A stretch of DNA of 64,000 nt from JAKJGA01 sp029554345 (GTDB lineage: Bacteria; Spirochaetota; UBA4802; JAFGJZ01). Position 1 is the first letter of the stretch, and the number at the start of each line of letters is the position of its first letter. Positions 53,427 to 62,064 of this stretch are shown here, in pieces. Location: the NCBI GenBank assembly GCA_035395685.1, contig DAOPBR010000009.1:1-64000 (forward strand). Reading direction: 5' to 3'. A program made the position numbers and the translations under genes. The notes below the pieces were generated by a model. It made no database searches. It was not told the DNA's origin and saw only the letters and a list, made by a program, of their open reading frames with translations.

Positions 53427-54317
53427 TTATCCTTTTGGATGAAACTGACTGTGAAATTCCTGCAGTTTTTTCTTAGCAAGATGCGTATATACCTGAGTAG
53501 TTGATATATCCATGTGTCCAAGAAGTTCCTGAACAGAGCGCAGGTCAGCCCCGTTCTCAATCAAATGAGTTGCAAATGAATGACGAAGTGTATGCGGAGT
53601 TATATTCTTTTTTATATTAGTCCTGTCTACATATCCTTTAAGAAGTCTCCAGACGCTTTTGCGGTTAAGCTTCGAACCTTTTTTACTTATAAAAAGAAAT
53701 TCACTTTCTCTTTTTCCGAGAATTTCACCTCTTGACTTTTTAACATAAAGTTTGATCATTTTTACAGCCTGAAGACCAATCGGTACGATTCTTTCTTTGT
53801 TTCCTTTTCCTGAAAGTTTTATAAAGCGTGACTCATAATCAATATCCATTATTTTTATTTCTATCGCTTCAGAGATTCTCATGCCGCAGGAGTAAAGAAG
53901 TTCAAACATTGTTTTATCGCGCAACTCAAAAGGATCATCATCAGAAATAGAATTGAACAATCTATCTATTTCTTCTGTGCTTAAAAAATCGGGTAATGAC
54001 TTCCGTATTTGCGGTGTTTCTATTTTTTCTGTAGGATTAGGAACTTCAAGAGTTATTGATACATAATTGTAAAACTGTCTTATTGCTGCTAGAGATCTTG
54101 CAAGTGTGCGGCTTGAATTATTTCGCTTTGTCTTCTCAAATGACAAAAACTTTTTTATGTCATCCTGGCTCGCGCTCATAATATTTTTATTTGAATCTTC
54201 AAGAAAAGCATTAAACTTTTTCAAATCATACGTATACGAGAAAATTGAGTTTGACGATAATCCTTTTTCTACTTTTAGAAAACGCTTAAACCTGTCAATT
54301 TCTTTAAAATCCGCCAC
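53427..54317 (-). CDS. xerD: XerC/XerD-type tyrosine recombinase
   Basis: A 296-residue site-specific recombinase that resolves chromosome dimers. The N-terminal SAM-like core-binding domain (1-95) is followed by a catalytic domain with Arg147 (CGMRISE), Lys171 (GKGNKER), His242 and Arg245 (HTLRHSFATH), His268 (LGHMDIS) and Tyr277 (TQVYTH). All catalytic residues are present. XerC or XerD cannot be decided. Standard length argues against a phage integrase. It lies 2 nt upstream of the SpoIID gene. Confidence 0.92.
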   Translation of the reverse strand: MADFKEIDRFKRFLKVEKGLSSNSIFSYTYDLKKFNAFLEDSNKNIMSASQDDIKKFLSFEKTKRNNSSRTLARSLAAIRQFYNYVSITLEVPNPTEKIETPQIRKSLPDFLSTEEIDRLFNSISDDDPFELRDKTMFELLYSCGMRISEAIEIKIMDIDYESRFIKLSGKGNKERIVPIGLQAVKMIKLYVKKSRGEILGKRESEFLFISKKGSKLNRKSVWRLLKGYVDRTNIKKNITPHTLRHSFATHLIENGADLRSVQELLGHMDISTTQVYTHLAKKKLQEFHSQFHPKG

Positions 54318-54490
54318 TGTTATCTCCTTTTTCCATTATCATGGAACCGTATTATACAAATAATATCGGCAGTGTACGGATTATGTCTTTATAGATAAAT
54401 TAAGAAAATAGAATAATTTTTATACTTATATTTTTAGTCGCAGTACAACCTTTCATTACATTATCGGCAACAATTGTCATTTAACATAAT

Positions 54491-55672
54491 TTATTCCATT
54501 CGCAATGCTTCTATCGGATTCAATTCCGATGCTTTTTTTGCGGGATAGAATCCAAAAAATATACCAACAGCAAAAGCAAACGAAAATGAAATAATTATCG
54601 ATAAAGCAGAAAAAACAAATACCCAATTTAAATAAAATGCGATAAAAAAGTATCCGGTTAATCCGAATAAAATACCCAGAATACCCCCGAAAGAACAAAG
54701 TATGACAGACTCTGTCAAAAATTGTGTCAAAATATCTCTTTTTTTTGCACCTATAGACATACGAATACCTATTTCACGCGTTCTTTCATTTACTGATACC
54801 AACATAATATTCATAATACCTATTCCGCCGACAATCAATGATATTGAGGCTATTGCAATCAGCAAATACGTAAGAGTTCTTGAAATATTATCCGCTATTT
54901 CAAGATTCTTTGAATTTGTTTCAATATCAAAATCACTTGGATCCTCTGCATTAAGAGAATGAATACCTCTGAAATATGAATCAGCAAGAGTTACAGCCTC
55001 ACCAAAAGTCTTCTCATCAATTGCAGAAGCATAAATGACTGCTGAATAAGGCGAAAATCCTAGATTATACTCAGAAGTTTTTGCGGGCACTACGCAAATA
55101 TTATCAAAGTCTTCGCCAGTTAATGATGTACCTTTTCGATAAAGCGATGCTATTACACGAAACGGTTGATTGCTTATAAAAATAATTTTTCCGGTAGGAT
55201 CTGAAAAACCGAAAAACTTAATCCTTACGGAATCACCTAGGATTACAGCTTTATCTCCTCTAACAAGTTCATCATCAGTAAACATTCTTCCGAATAAAGG
55301 CTTACGTCCTTGTAAAAATAAAAAATCATTATCTGTACCGTAAATACGTGTAATCTGGCTCTTGTTTCTATACTTTACTAAAATATCTTTTTGTGATAAA
55401 ACACGTGAAACGTATCTAAATTGCCTATATTTCTTAAGTTCCGGAACATCTCTCTTTGAAAGCAGTTTTCCACCAAGTCTCGGAATTACCGACATTCCAT
55501 TTTTACCGTAAGAAAATATTTTGTTTTTTACTGCAACTTGGGCACTTGAAGCAAGTCCAATCATCATAATTACAGATGCAATTCCGATAATAATTCCGCA
55601 ACTGGTAAGAATTGAACGCGCTCTGTTTGCGCGTAATACCTTGTAAGAGGATGCAACAGAATCAAGAATCAT
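54491..55672 (-). CDS. MacB-type ABC exporter permease
   Basis: A 393-residue permease with the MacB/FtsX layout: one N-terminal helix (about 15-40; ILTSCGIIIGIASVIMMIG), a large periplasmic domain (MacB_PCD), then three C-terminal helices (about 268-385) with MLVSVNERTREIGIRMSIGAKKRDIL. It ends with the family NPIEALRME. It overlaps the ATPase gene by one base. Substrate unknown. Confidence 0.92.
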   Translation of the reverse strand: MILDSVASSYKVLRANRARSILTSCGIIIGIASVIMMIGLASSAQVAVKNKIFSYGKNGMSVIPRLGGKLLSKRDVPELKKYRQFRYVSRVLSQKDILVKYRNKSQITRIYGTDNDFLFLQGRKPLFGRMFTDDELVRGDKAVILGDSVRIKFFGFSDPTGKIIFISNQPFRVIASLYRKGTSLTGEDFDNICVVPAKTSEYNLGFSPYSAVIYASAIDEKTFGEAVTLADSYFRGIHSLNAEDPSDFDIETNSKNLEIADNISRTLTYLLIAIASISLIVGGIGIMNIMLVSVNERTREIGIRMSIGAKKRDILTQFLTESVILCSFGGILGILFGLTGYFFIAFYLNWVFVFSALSIIISFSFAFAVGIFFGFYPAKKASELNPIEALRME

Positions 55673-56418
55673 TATTCAAATTTATCCCTGTTATAACCAA
55701 CCTTTTTTCTTTTCTTGACGTTTTCATCTTTAATTACAACGCCGTCTCTGAATACAATTTTTCGTTTAGTAAAGTCGGCAACATCAGGCTCATGAGTTAC
55801 AATAATAATGGTAATTCCAAGTTCATCATTCAAACGAGTAAACAAATTCAAAATATCATTTGTAGTCTTTGTGTCAAGATTCCCTGTCGGCTCGTCCGCA
55901 AGAATTATAGCTGGATCATTCACCAATGCTCTTGCTATAGCAACACGCTGCTGTTGCCCGCCGGAAAGCATATTAGGATGATGCCCCGCTCTAGCTGAAA
56001 GACCTACTATATCAAGCATTTCCATGCCCTTTTTATGCATAGTCTTAGAATCCATATTTCCTCTGTAATAAAGCGGCAATATGACATTCTCTAAAGCTGT
56101 TGTTCTCTGCAAAAGGTTAAAACCCTGAAAAACAAAACCAATCTTTTTATTTCTGATTTCTGCTTGAGCATCACTTGAAAGATGACTACCGTCAATTCCG
56201 TCAATATAATACTGGCCTGAGGTCGGGACATCAAGAAAACCAAGAATATTCATAAATGTCGTTTTTCCTGATCCGGATGGACCCATTATGGATACGAATT
56301 CAGAAGAATAAATATTAATATTCACATTTTTGAGGGCTCTAACAGCCGTCTCTTCATCATTACCATAAGTTTTAAATAAATTTTTAATCTCAATTACTTT
56401 TTTCAAAGACATGATCAA
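55672..56418 (-). CDS. MacB/LolD-type ABC ATPase
   Basis: A 248-residue ABC ATPase. Walker A is GPSGSGKTT, the signature LSGGQQQRVAIARA, Walker B ILADEPTGNLD and the H-loop VTHEPDVA. VFQGFNLLQRTTALENVILPL is typical of the MacB/LolD group. It overlaps the permease gene by 1 nt and the adaptor gene by 4 nt. Confidence 0.95.
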   Translation of the reverse strand: MIMSLKKVIEIKNLFKTYGNDEETAVRALKNVNINIYSSEFVSIMGPSGSGKTTFMNILGFLDVPTSGQYYIDGIDGSHLSSDAQAEIRNKKIGFVFQGFNLLQRTTALENVILPLYYRGNMDSKTMHKKGMEMLDIVGLSARAGHHPNMLSGGQQQRVAIARALVNDPAIILADEPTGNLDTKTTNDILNLFTRLNDELGITIIIVTHEPDVADFTKRKIVFRDGVVIKDENVKKRKKVGYNRDKFE

Positions 56419-57506
56419 TCCATTTCTTTCTGATAAAAACCTATTAAAACCTCATCGCCTTCTTTAAGCGAACCTTTCATTACTTCAGTAAAAAAATCAC
56501 CCTCAACACCGGTAATAACTTTAACCCGTTTTATCGGTTTTGAGCCTGCAGAAATTGATCTCTTTACCCACAAATAACGTACTCCCGGTTCAGGAGTAAA
56601 TTTTTCCGGATTTACCGAAAAAGCCTGATTTGGTACGCGCAACACCGAATCTTTCCGGTCAATCTTAACAACTGCAGATGCAGTCATCCCCGGGCGAAGT
56701 AAATCCTTTGAGTTATCACAAATAACCAACGATTCGTATGTCACGATTTGGTTTACGTTTTTAGGATTCATTCTAACCTGTTCGATTGTACCATAAAACT
56801 TCTCATCTGGATATGCACTAACTGAAAATTCAACCTGCTGACCTTTTGAAACTTTTCCTACATCGGATTCATCGACATCAATAATAAGTTTCATTTTCTT
56901 AAGAGTCGGTGCTATCAAAAATAGCGGAGTACCACCGTTAACTGGTTTGCGAAGTTCTGCCCAAACCTGAATAATGATACCGCTAGTAGGCGAAAAAACA
57001 ATTTTTGAACGCTGTTCTTCCAATATATTTTCATATTTTATTTTTACAGAATCATAGTTGGCTAATGCCAAATTATAACTTCTTTGTGCTAAATCTAATT
57101 CTTTCTTCGAAATTAAACTTTCCGAATAAAGATTCCTTTTACTTTCAAGAAATTCACGCTGACTTTCAAGCTCATATTTTGCCTTTCGGTGTGTTTCAGC
57201 ATAAGAAAAGACTTTTTGATCAGTGACCGATGATTCAATTGATGCAAGCTTCTCTCCTTTTGAAACAATATCATTAAAATTAGCGTAAACTCCCACAACA
57301 GAACCTTGAACCTGGCTTGATACAAGAAATGATTCATATAAATCCAATTTACCCTGAACAGCAATCGTTTTAGATACTTCACCAGAAGAAACTTTAGCGT
57401 ATTCATAAATAACAGCTTTATTGGTTGAACAAAACTTAAAAGCAACAATTACAACAGGTATAATAACAAGAAGTATCAGGAAATATTTTTTCTTTATTTT
57501 TTGCAC
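56415..57506 (-). CDS. MacA/HlyD-like periplasmic adaptor
   Basis: A 363-residue membrane-fusion protein linking the permease to TolC. N-terminal helix (about 8-25), lipoyl half-motif (GSVVGVYANFNDIVSKGEKLASIES and SPTSGIIIQVWAELRKPVNGGTPLF), helical hairpin (about 100-160), barrel and C-terminal domain (DVDESDVGKVSKGQQVEF, LRPGMTASAVVKI). It overlaps tolC by 13 nt and the ATPase by 4 nt. Confidence 0.9.
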   Translation of the reverse strand: MQKIKKKYFLILLVIIPVVIVAFKFCSTNKAVIYEYAKVSSGEVSKTIAVQGKLDLYESFLVSSQVQGSVVGVYANFNDIVSKGEKLASIESSVTDQKVFSYAETHRKAKYELESQREFLESKRNLYSESLISKKELDLAQRSYNLALANYDSVKIKYENILEEQRSKIVFSPTSGIIIQVWAELRKPVNGGTPLFLIAPTLKKMKLIIDVDESDVGKVSKGQQVEFSVSAYPDEKFYGTIEQVRMNPKNVNQIVTYESLVICDNSKDLLRPGMTASAVVKIDRKDSVLRVPNQAFSVNPEKFTPEPGVRYLWVKRSISAGSKPIKRVKVITGVEGDFFTEVMKGSLKEGDEVLIGFYQKEMD

Positions 57507-58867
57507 AGCAATTCCTCATCAACACCAATCATATTTGCCAGAACAGCACGATTTTGAAGATATTCATATTTAGAACTTAAAATTTCCATCTCAGATTGAA
57601 ATAAAGAGTATTCGGCTGTCTGCAATGTCAACTGAGAGCCTGTTCCGCTATCATAACTCAACTGCGCTAATCTAAGATTAGTTCTTGCGTTTTCAACGTT
57701 TAATTTGGAAATTTTCATCTGATCCATCATTACAACCATCAAAGAATACGTCGCAGAAATCTTTTTCTTTATATCATTTGATACACTTAGCTCATTATAA
57801 CTTTCTTTATTGTATTTTGCAATAGACTCGTCTACGGAAGCCGAATACGCTCCTCCGGTATAAAGAGGCATAGATGCTACTATATTCAGTAAATAAATCA
57901 GATTCCAGTTCTTCTTATCAGTATTTTCTTTCATATATTTACGTTTGTAAAGAGTTTCATTTTGATAACCCAGAGAACCTACAACGTCAACTGATAGATT
58001 ATCACCGGCTTTTGAAATAGCAATTTCCAAACGGCTCATTTCTTTTTTATACTTAGCAACCATAAGCAAAGGAGAATTATTATCTGCAAGTTCCAGAATT
58101 GAATCAAGACTCAACGTAAACTCGGTTACTTCATCAATATCCAGAAAATCATAGTCTCCTTCGACTACTTCAAAAATGCCCATGGAGGCAAGCAGATCCT
58201 TTTTTCTATAATCCTGATCATTTTTAGCCTTTCGATAATCAAGAGAAGCCCTGGCATAATTTACTTCAGCGGTACTTAAATCCAGAATAGGCCTTTCTCC
58301 ATTTTTAACCAATACAGAAACAACATTCAGTCTTTTCTTATAATTTTCTTCAATCTTAGCCTTAAGCGCAGATATATGTTTTGAAAGAAGATAATTATAA
58401 TATGCTTTTTTTATACTCAGAATAATTTCTGATTTCTTAATATATTCAGATAATCTTGCAAGCTCAACACTTTTCTTGGATAAATCTAGTTTACTCGAAT
58501 AATCAGGATGAAGCAACTTATATCTCGCGCTTACACCCGAAAACAAACCGATTTTATAATCTTCAAGCTTGTAAAACTGAAGAGATTTGGATCTTTCTTT
58601 CTCTTCAGAATCCGTATCAATTTTATCAGTAATTGTACGTGCGTCAAATGACACAGAAGGTTTTTTTAGCGATTCAACCTTTCTTTGACCAGCTTCGGCG
58701 ATTTTTTGATTCTCAAACTCAATGGCCACGTCAGGACTATTCTGTATTCCTATATCTATACATTCTTTGATAGAAACGAAGCGTGTTTCAGCCAAAGAAA
58801 TAAACGGCAAAAAAATTAATAAAAGTAAGAAAAACTTGCGCATTTTACCAACAAACATCCTTAACAT
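57494..58867 (-). CDS. TolC-family outer membrane efflux protein
   Basis: A 457-residue outer-membrane channel protein with signal peptide (about 9-27 in the longer form). Two OEP repeats: ECIDIGIQNSPDVAIEFENQKIAEAG and LDSILELADNNSPLLMVAKYKKEMSRLEI, with coiled-coil segments and VENARTNLRLAQLSYDSGTGSQLTLQTAE. First gene of the tolC-macA-macB-like operon. An ATG at 58843 (MRKFFLLL) gives a more usual signal peptide start. Confidence 0.9.
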   Translation of the reverse strand: MLRMFVGKMRKFFLLLLIFLPFISLAETRFVSIKECIDIGIQNSPDVAIEFENQKIAEAGQRKVESLKKPSVSFDARTITDKIDTDSEEKERSKSLQFYKLEDYKIGLFSGVSARYKLLHPDYSSKLDLSKKSVELARLSEYIKKSEIILSIKKAYYNYLLSKHISALKAKIEENYKKRLNVVSVLVKNGERPILDLSTAEVNYARASLDYRKAKNDQDYRKKDLLASMGIFEVVEGDYDFLDIDEVTEFTLSLDSILELADNNSPLLMVAKYKKEMSRLEIAISKAGDNLSVDVVGSLGYQNETLYKRKYMKENTDKKNWNLIYLLNIVASMPLYTGGAYSASVDESIAKYNKESYNELSVSNDIKKKISATYSLMVVMMDQMKISKLNVENARTNLRLAQLSYDSGTGSQLTLQTAEYSLFQSEMEILSSKYEYLQNRAVLANMIGVDEELLCKK

Positions 58868-58912
58868 AACAATCGAACAGTTTCAATTTATTCTAAAGGG
58901 TATTTTTTTAAC

Positions 58913-58926
58913 TGACATTTTGTCAA
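58913..58926 (-). promoter_or_regulatory. Possible operator before the efflux operon
   Basis: A short palindrome TGACA-TTT-TGTCA (58913-58925) overlaps a TTGACA box on the minus strand (58921-58926), about 50 nt before the tolC-like start. No good -10 is seen at the right distance; TAGAAT at 58890-58895 is 25 nt away. Confidence 0.3.
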
Positions 58927-59011
58927 ACAGTTATTATTTATAAATTATTAAGAGCTGACCAATAAATAATTAGGTTATTAAAAAATTAGATAATTTTATC
59001 ATCAAAAAATC

Positions 59012-59040
59012 TTGACAGTTTTGCTGCCATCTTAAATAAA
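59012..59040 (+). promoter_or_regulatory. Promoter of tRNA-Thr/tRNA-Tyr
   Basis: A perfect TTGACA at 59012-59017 with an AT-rich -10 region around 59033-59040 lies just before the tRNA-Thr gene. tRNA-Trp has the same TTGACAG box. Confidence 0.55.
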
Positions 59041-59052
59041 GTCTTATATCGT

Positions 59053-59125
59053 GCTGGCTTAGCTCAATTGGTAGAGCTACTGATTTGTAATCAGTAGGTT
59101 GGGGGTTCAAGTCCTCTAGCCAGCT
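59053..59125 (+). tRNA. tRNA-Thr (TGT anticodon)
   Basis: Cloverleaf of 73 nt: acceptor GCTGGCT/AGCCAGC, D stem GCTC/GAGC, anticodon stem ACTGA/TCAGT with loop TTTGTAA and anticodon TGT, T stem GGGGG/CCTCT. CCA is not encoded. Confidence 0.96.
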
Positions 59126-59129
59126 CATT

Positions 59130-59211
59130 GGTGAGGTTCCCGAGCGGCCAAAGGGAAGAGACTGTAAATCTCTCGGCGTTGCCTTCGAAGGTTCGAATCC
59201 TTCCCTCACCA
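59130..59211 (+). tRNA. tRNA-Tyr (GTA anticodon)
   Basis: Class II tRNA of 82 nt with a long variable arm: acceptor GGTGAGG/CCTCACC, anticodon stem AGAGA/TCTCT with loop CTGTAAA and anticodon GTA, T arm AAGG-TTCGAAT-CCTT. CCA is not encoded. Four bases separate it from tRNA-Thr. Confidence 0.96.
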
Positions 59212-59243
59212 AAAAAAAAGCTGCCTTTCGGCAGCTTTTTTTT
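59212..59243. terminator. Bidirectional terminator
   Basis: A perfect 14 bp stem (59212-59225/59230-59243) with a TTTC loop, A8 on the left and T8 on the right. It starts immediately after tRNA-Tyr and overlaps the stop of the leftward DUF1858 gene, so it can serve both strands. Confidence 0.9.
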
Positions 59244-59445
59244 ACGCTTTCTCATTTAAATCTTTCAACATCTGCTCTACTGCATTATCATCAAGGCCAT
59301 GAGCTTTTGCTCCTTGCTCAATAGTCTCAAATACAGCAACATGACAGCCTATACAATGGAGCCCATAGGCTCCAAGTATTCCTGCCGCATTAGGATGCTT
59401 TTGAATCAATTCACCGAAAGTCATTTCTTTAGTTATGCCAGCCAT
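59242..59445 (-). CDS. DUF1858-domain protein
   Basis: A 67-residue single-domain DUF1858 protein. MTFGELIQKHPNAAGILGAYGLHCIGC is the family pattern, with the CxxC (Cys31, Cys34) thought to bind metal or act in redox. Such proteins are often near hybrid-cluster or nitrogen-oxide genes, but none is here. It lies 9 nt after the PPDK-like gene, so it is probably its last operon member. Confidence 0.88.
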   Translation of the reverse strand: MAGITKEMTFGELIQKHPNAAGILGAYGLHCIGCHVAVFETIEQGAKAHGLDDNAVEQMLKDLNEKA

Positions 59446-59454
59446 TAAACCCTC

Positions 59455-62052
59455 TTATTTTTCATCATTATCTATATTATAATGCGCAATTGCTAATTTG
59501 GCAAGCGGAATTGCATAAGGCGACGTAGAAACATAATTTAATCCGGCTTTCATACAAAAAGCTATATTCTCAGGATCAGCCCCATGCTCTCCGCATAGAC
59601 CGAGCTTTAAATTAGGTCTTGTTAAACGTCCTCTCAGCGCAGCAGTCCCTACAAGCTCCTTAACTTCATCTCCAAGCACCTGAAATGGATTAGCTTTAAA
59701 AAGGTCATAAAGCGTATAGCTTGGAAAAAAAGAATTAGAATCATCGCGAGAAAGACCATAAGTAGTCTGTGTTAAATCGTTCGTTCCGAAACTGAAAAAC
59801 TCGGCGAATTGGGCTATTTGACCTGCTCTTAACGCAGCAGCAGGAAGCTCAATCATTGAACCTACTGAATATTCTATCTCGTCAATTCCGTATTCTTCAA
59901 TAACTTCATTTTTTATATCGCGAATTCCTTTTACAGATCTACCCTCGATTTTCTTACCGTTTTTAATAAACTTAAGCTCCTGCTCGCTCATTACAATTGG
60001 GATCATTATTTCAGGTTTAACGACAACTCCTTCTTTCTTGAGCATACACGCGGCTTCAAAAATCGCCCTGCACTGCATTTCATATATTTCTGGATACGTT
60101 ATCGCTACACGACAACCTCTATGACCGAGCATCGGATTCATTTCAGAAAGATCAGTACAGCGTTGTTTAATATCAGCAGGCTTTAGCGACTTATTTCTTG
60201 AAGTCATGTAGGTTACGAATTCCTGCATAGTATCTTCTGTACGCGGTAGAAACTCGTGAAGAGGAGCATCGAGAAGTCTAATTGTAGCCGGATTACCCTG
60301 CATGATTTTGAACAGTTCATAAAAATCCGATCTCTGCATAGGTCTCAATTCATCCAAGGCCTTCCTTCTTGATTTCTCGTCTTCTGCAAGAATCATTTCT
60401 CTAAAACGCATAATGCGTTTTTCGTTAAAAAACATATGCTCAGTTCGGCACAGACCGATTCCTTTAGCATTGAAAAGCTTAGCAAGTTCTGCATCTTTTG
60501 GCTGATCAGCATTAGCTCTTACATCAAAATCTCCGAGAAATTTCTGCGCAACGTTTATGAATTCAAACAATCCGTTATCTTTGAAATTCGGTTCAATCAA
60601 TGAAGCTTTGCCGAAATAAATCGTAGGAGCCTCATAATACGGAACATTAATAGATATATAATCTCCTTCCTTCACAGTTACTCCGCCGACAGTGAAAGAA
60701 TTGCCTTTGATTTTAAGCTCAGGCATTACCATGGCGACCTTACCGAGGCTTCGAGCTACAACAGGCGCATGAGAAGAATATCCGCCTTCATTACTGATTA
60801 CACCCTGTGCAACCTCAATAGCTTTTACGTCTTCAGCATAAGTTGCAGACATTACAAGAATAAGATTCTTATCCTTGCCGCCCATGATAGCACGTTTATA
60901 TTCCTCAAGTATCTTTTCGGTTGAGAAAAACACACGGCCTACAGCAGCTCCGGTAGAACCGGAAATACCGCCTTGAATTTTCTTGATTGATTTAACGGAA
61001 GCAAGATCAATAATCGGGTGGAGAAGCTCATTAAGCTGAACCGGCTTCATCGTTTTAACAAGGAATTTATCATCAATAACTTTTTTGGTATGAAGATCAA
61101 GAAGAGTTTTCAGATGAGACTGTGTACTTTTGTCGTCAACATCTTTCTGTTCAACCAGCCAGAGATTTCCCTGCTCAATGGTAAACTTGATATTTCTGAG
61201 TTCCTTAAAATTCTCTTCAACTTTTTTACCGACAGACTGCAATTTATCTAAAAACTTTTTATCAATCTTCAGAATATCTTTTGCAGATGACGAATCAACA
61301 TCAAATGAATTCTGCAAGAAACTGCCTTGAAGTTCATCTTTGCCGGTAACGATATTCCTGGTATAATAAGAACCGGAGAAAGACTGTTCTCCCATATTTC
61401 CGTAAACCATCGCCTGAACCATAATTGACATTGAATTGTCAACGTCAATATCAGAATCACAATACTCGCTTGCTGCCTTTTTTAAAACAGCTACCAGCTG
61501 ATCGTAAACATCGCATGACAAATCTTCTTCAATCAATTTAAAATCATCATTAATCTTCTTTTTCATTTCATCAATGGAAAACTTTTTGCTTTTTAAAAGC
61601 TTCATTGAAGAAAAAGACTCTTCATCAACACCATAAAGTTTAGAACCTATTCCCTTAAGCATATACGCAAATTCGCCATATGCAAATTCTTTTGATGTCA
61701 TCTGAGCGAAACCTTCAACAGTTTCCATGTTCAGGCCGACGTTATGAATTGAAGGGAAAAATGGTACGTTTAAATCAGAACTAAGAACAATCTTCAGCAG
61801 AAGAGGTTTTTTCGGGTCTCCGAAATTCTTCTTCATTTCTTTTTCAAGAAGTGAAATCATTTCTTTAAGTTCTTCCTTAATATTTATTTCAGGAAGTTTC
61901 CTTGTCATCTCAGAATCGATAATGAAACCGGGAGCAATCGGCAGACCCATTTCTGCTAGATCAACAACTCTTCTGCCGCGGATTCCGAGCTGGGATTTGC
62001 GTTCTTCATCAAGTTTTTCCAGATTTTTATTAAAAAATATCATATCAGACAT
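59455..62052 (-). CDS. PPDK-like protein with inactivated ATP-grasp domain
   Basis: An 865-residue homologue of pyruvate phosphate dikinase along its whole length. The phosphohistidine loop GGYSSHAPVVARS keeps His428. The PEP/pyruvate barrel is intact: GIGLCRTEHMF (Arg536), RLLDAPLHEFLP, MLGHRGCRVA, VGSMIELP (Glu735), GTNDLTQ and GLCGEHGADP (Cys820). In the ATP-grasp domain the catalytic residues are changed: GGKGANL to GIRGRRV (24-30 region), VRSGA to IVLSS (88-92), and E-x-L-Q-T-R to E-x-V-E-Q-K (about 293-303). It may transfer phosphate from PEP without using ATP. Confidence 0.85.
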   Translation of the reverse strand: MSDMIFFNKNLEKLDEERKSQLGIRGRRVVDLAEMGLPIAPGFIIDSEMTRKLPEINIKEELKEMISLLEKEMKKNFGDPKKPLLLKIVLSSDLNVPFFPSIHNVGLNMETVEGFAQMTSKEFAYGEFAYMLKGIGSKLYGVDEESFSSMKLLKSKKFSIDEMKKKINDDFKLIEEDLSCDVYDQLVAVLKKAASEYCDSDIDVDNSMSIMVQAMVYGNMGEQSFSGSYYTRNIVTGKDELQGSFLQNSFDVDSSSAKDILKIDKKFLDKLQSVGKKVEENFKELRNIKFTIEQGNLWLVEQKDVDDKSTQSHLKTLLDLHTKKVIDDKFLVKTMKPVQLNELLHPIIDLASVKSIKKIQGGISGSTGAAVGRVFFSTEKILEEYKRAIMGGKDKNLILVMSATYAEDVKAIEVAQGVISNEGGYSSHAPVVARSLGKVAMVMPELKIKGNSFTVGGVTVKEGDYISINVPYYEAPTIYFGKASLIEPNFKDNGLFEFINVAQKFLGDFDVRANADQPKDAELAKLFNAKGIGLCRTEHMFFNEKRIMRFREMILAEDEKSRRKALDELRPMQRSDFYELFKIMQGNPATIRLLDAPLHEFLPRTEDTMQEFVTYMTSRNKSLKPADIKQRCTDLSEMNPMLGHRGCRVAITYPEIYEMQCRAIFEAACMLKKEGVVVKPEIMIPIVMSEQELKFIKNGKKIEGRSVKGIRDIKNEVIEEYGIDEIEYSVGSMIELPAAALRAGQIAQFAEFFSFGTNDLTQTTYGLSRDDSNSFFPSYTLYDLFKANPFQVLGDEVKELVGTAALRGRLTRPNLKLGLCGEHGADPENIAFCMKAGLNYVSTSPYAIPLAKLAIAHYNIDNDEK

Positions 62053-62064
62053 TTGCTACCTCAA

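Noticed and set aside
53427..54317. Phage or transposon integrase
   Set aside because: Length, motifs and lack of att sites or phage genes fit a chromosomal Xer recombinase.
58970..59212. Leftward 80-codon frame over tRNA-Thr and tRNA-Tyr
   Set aside because: It is the antisense reading of two tRNA genes, a common false gene.
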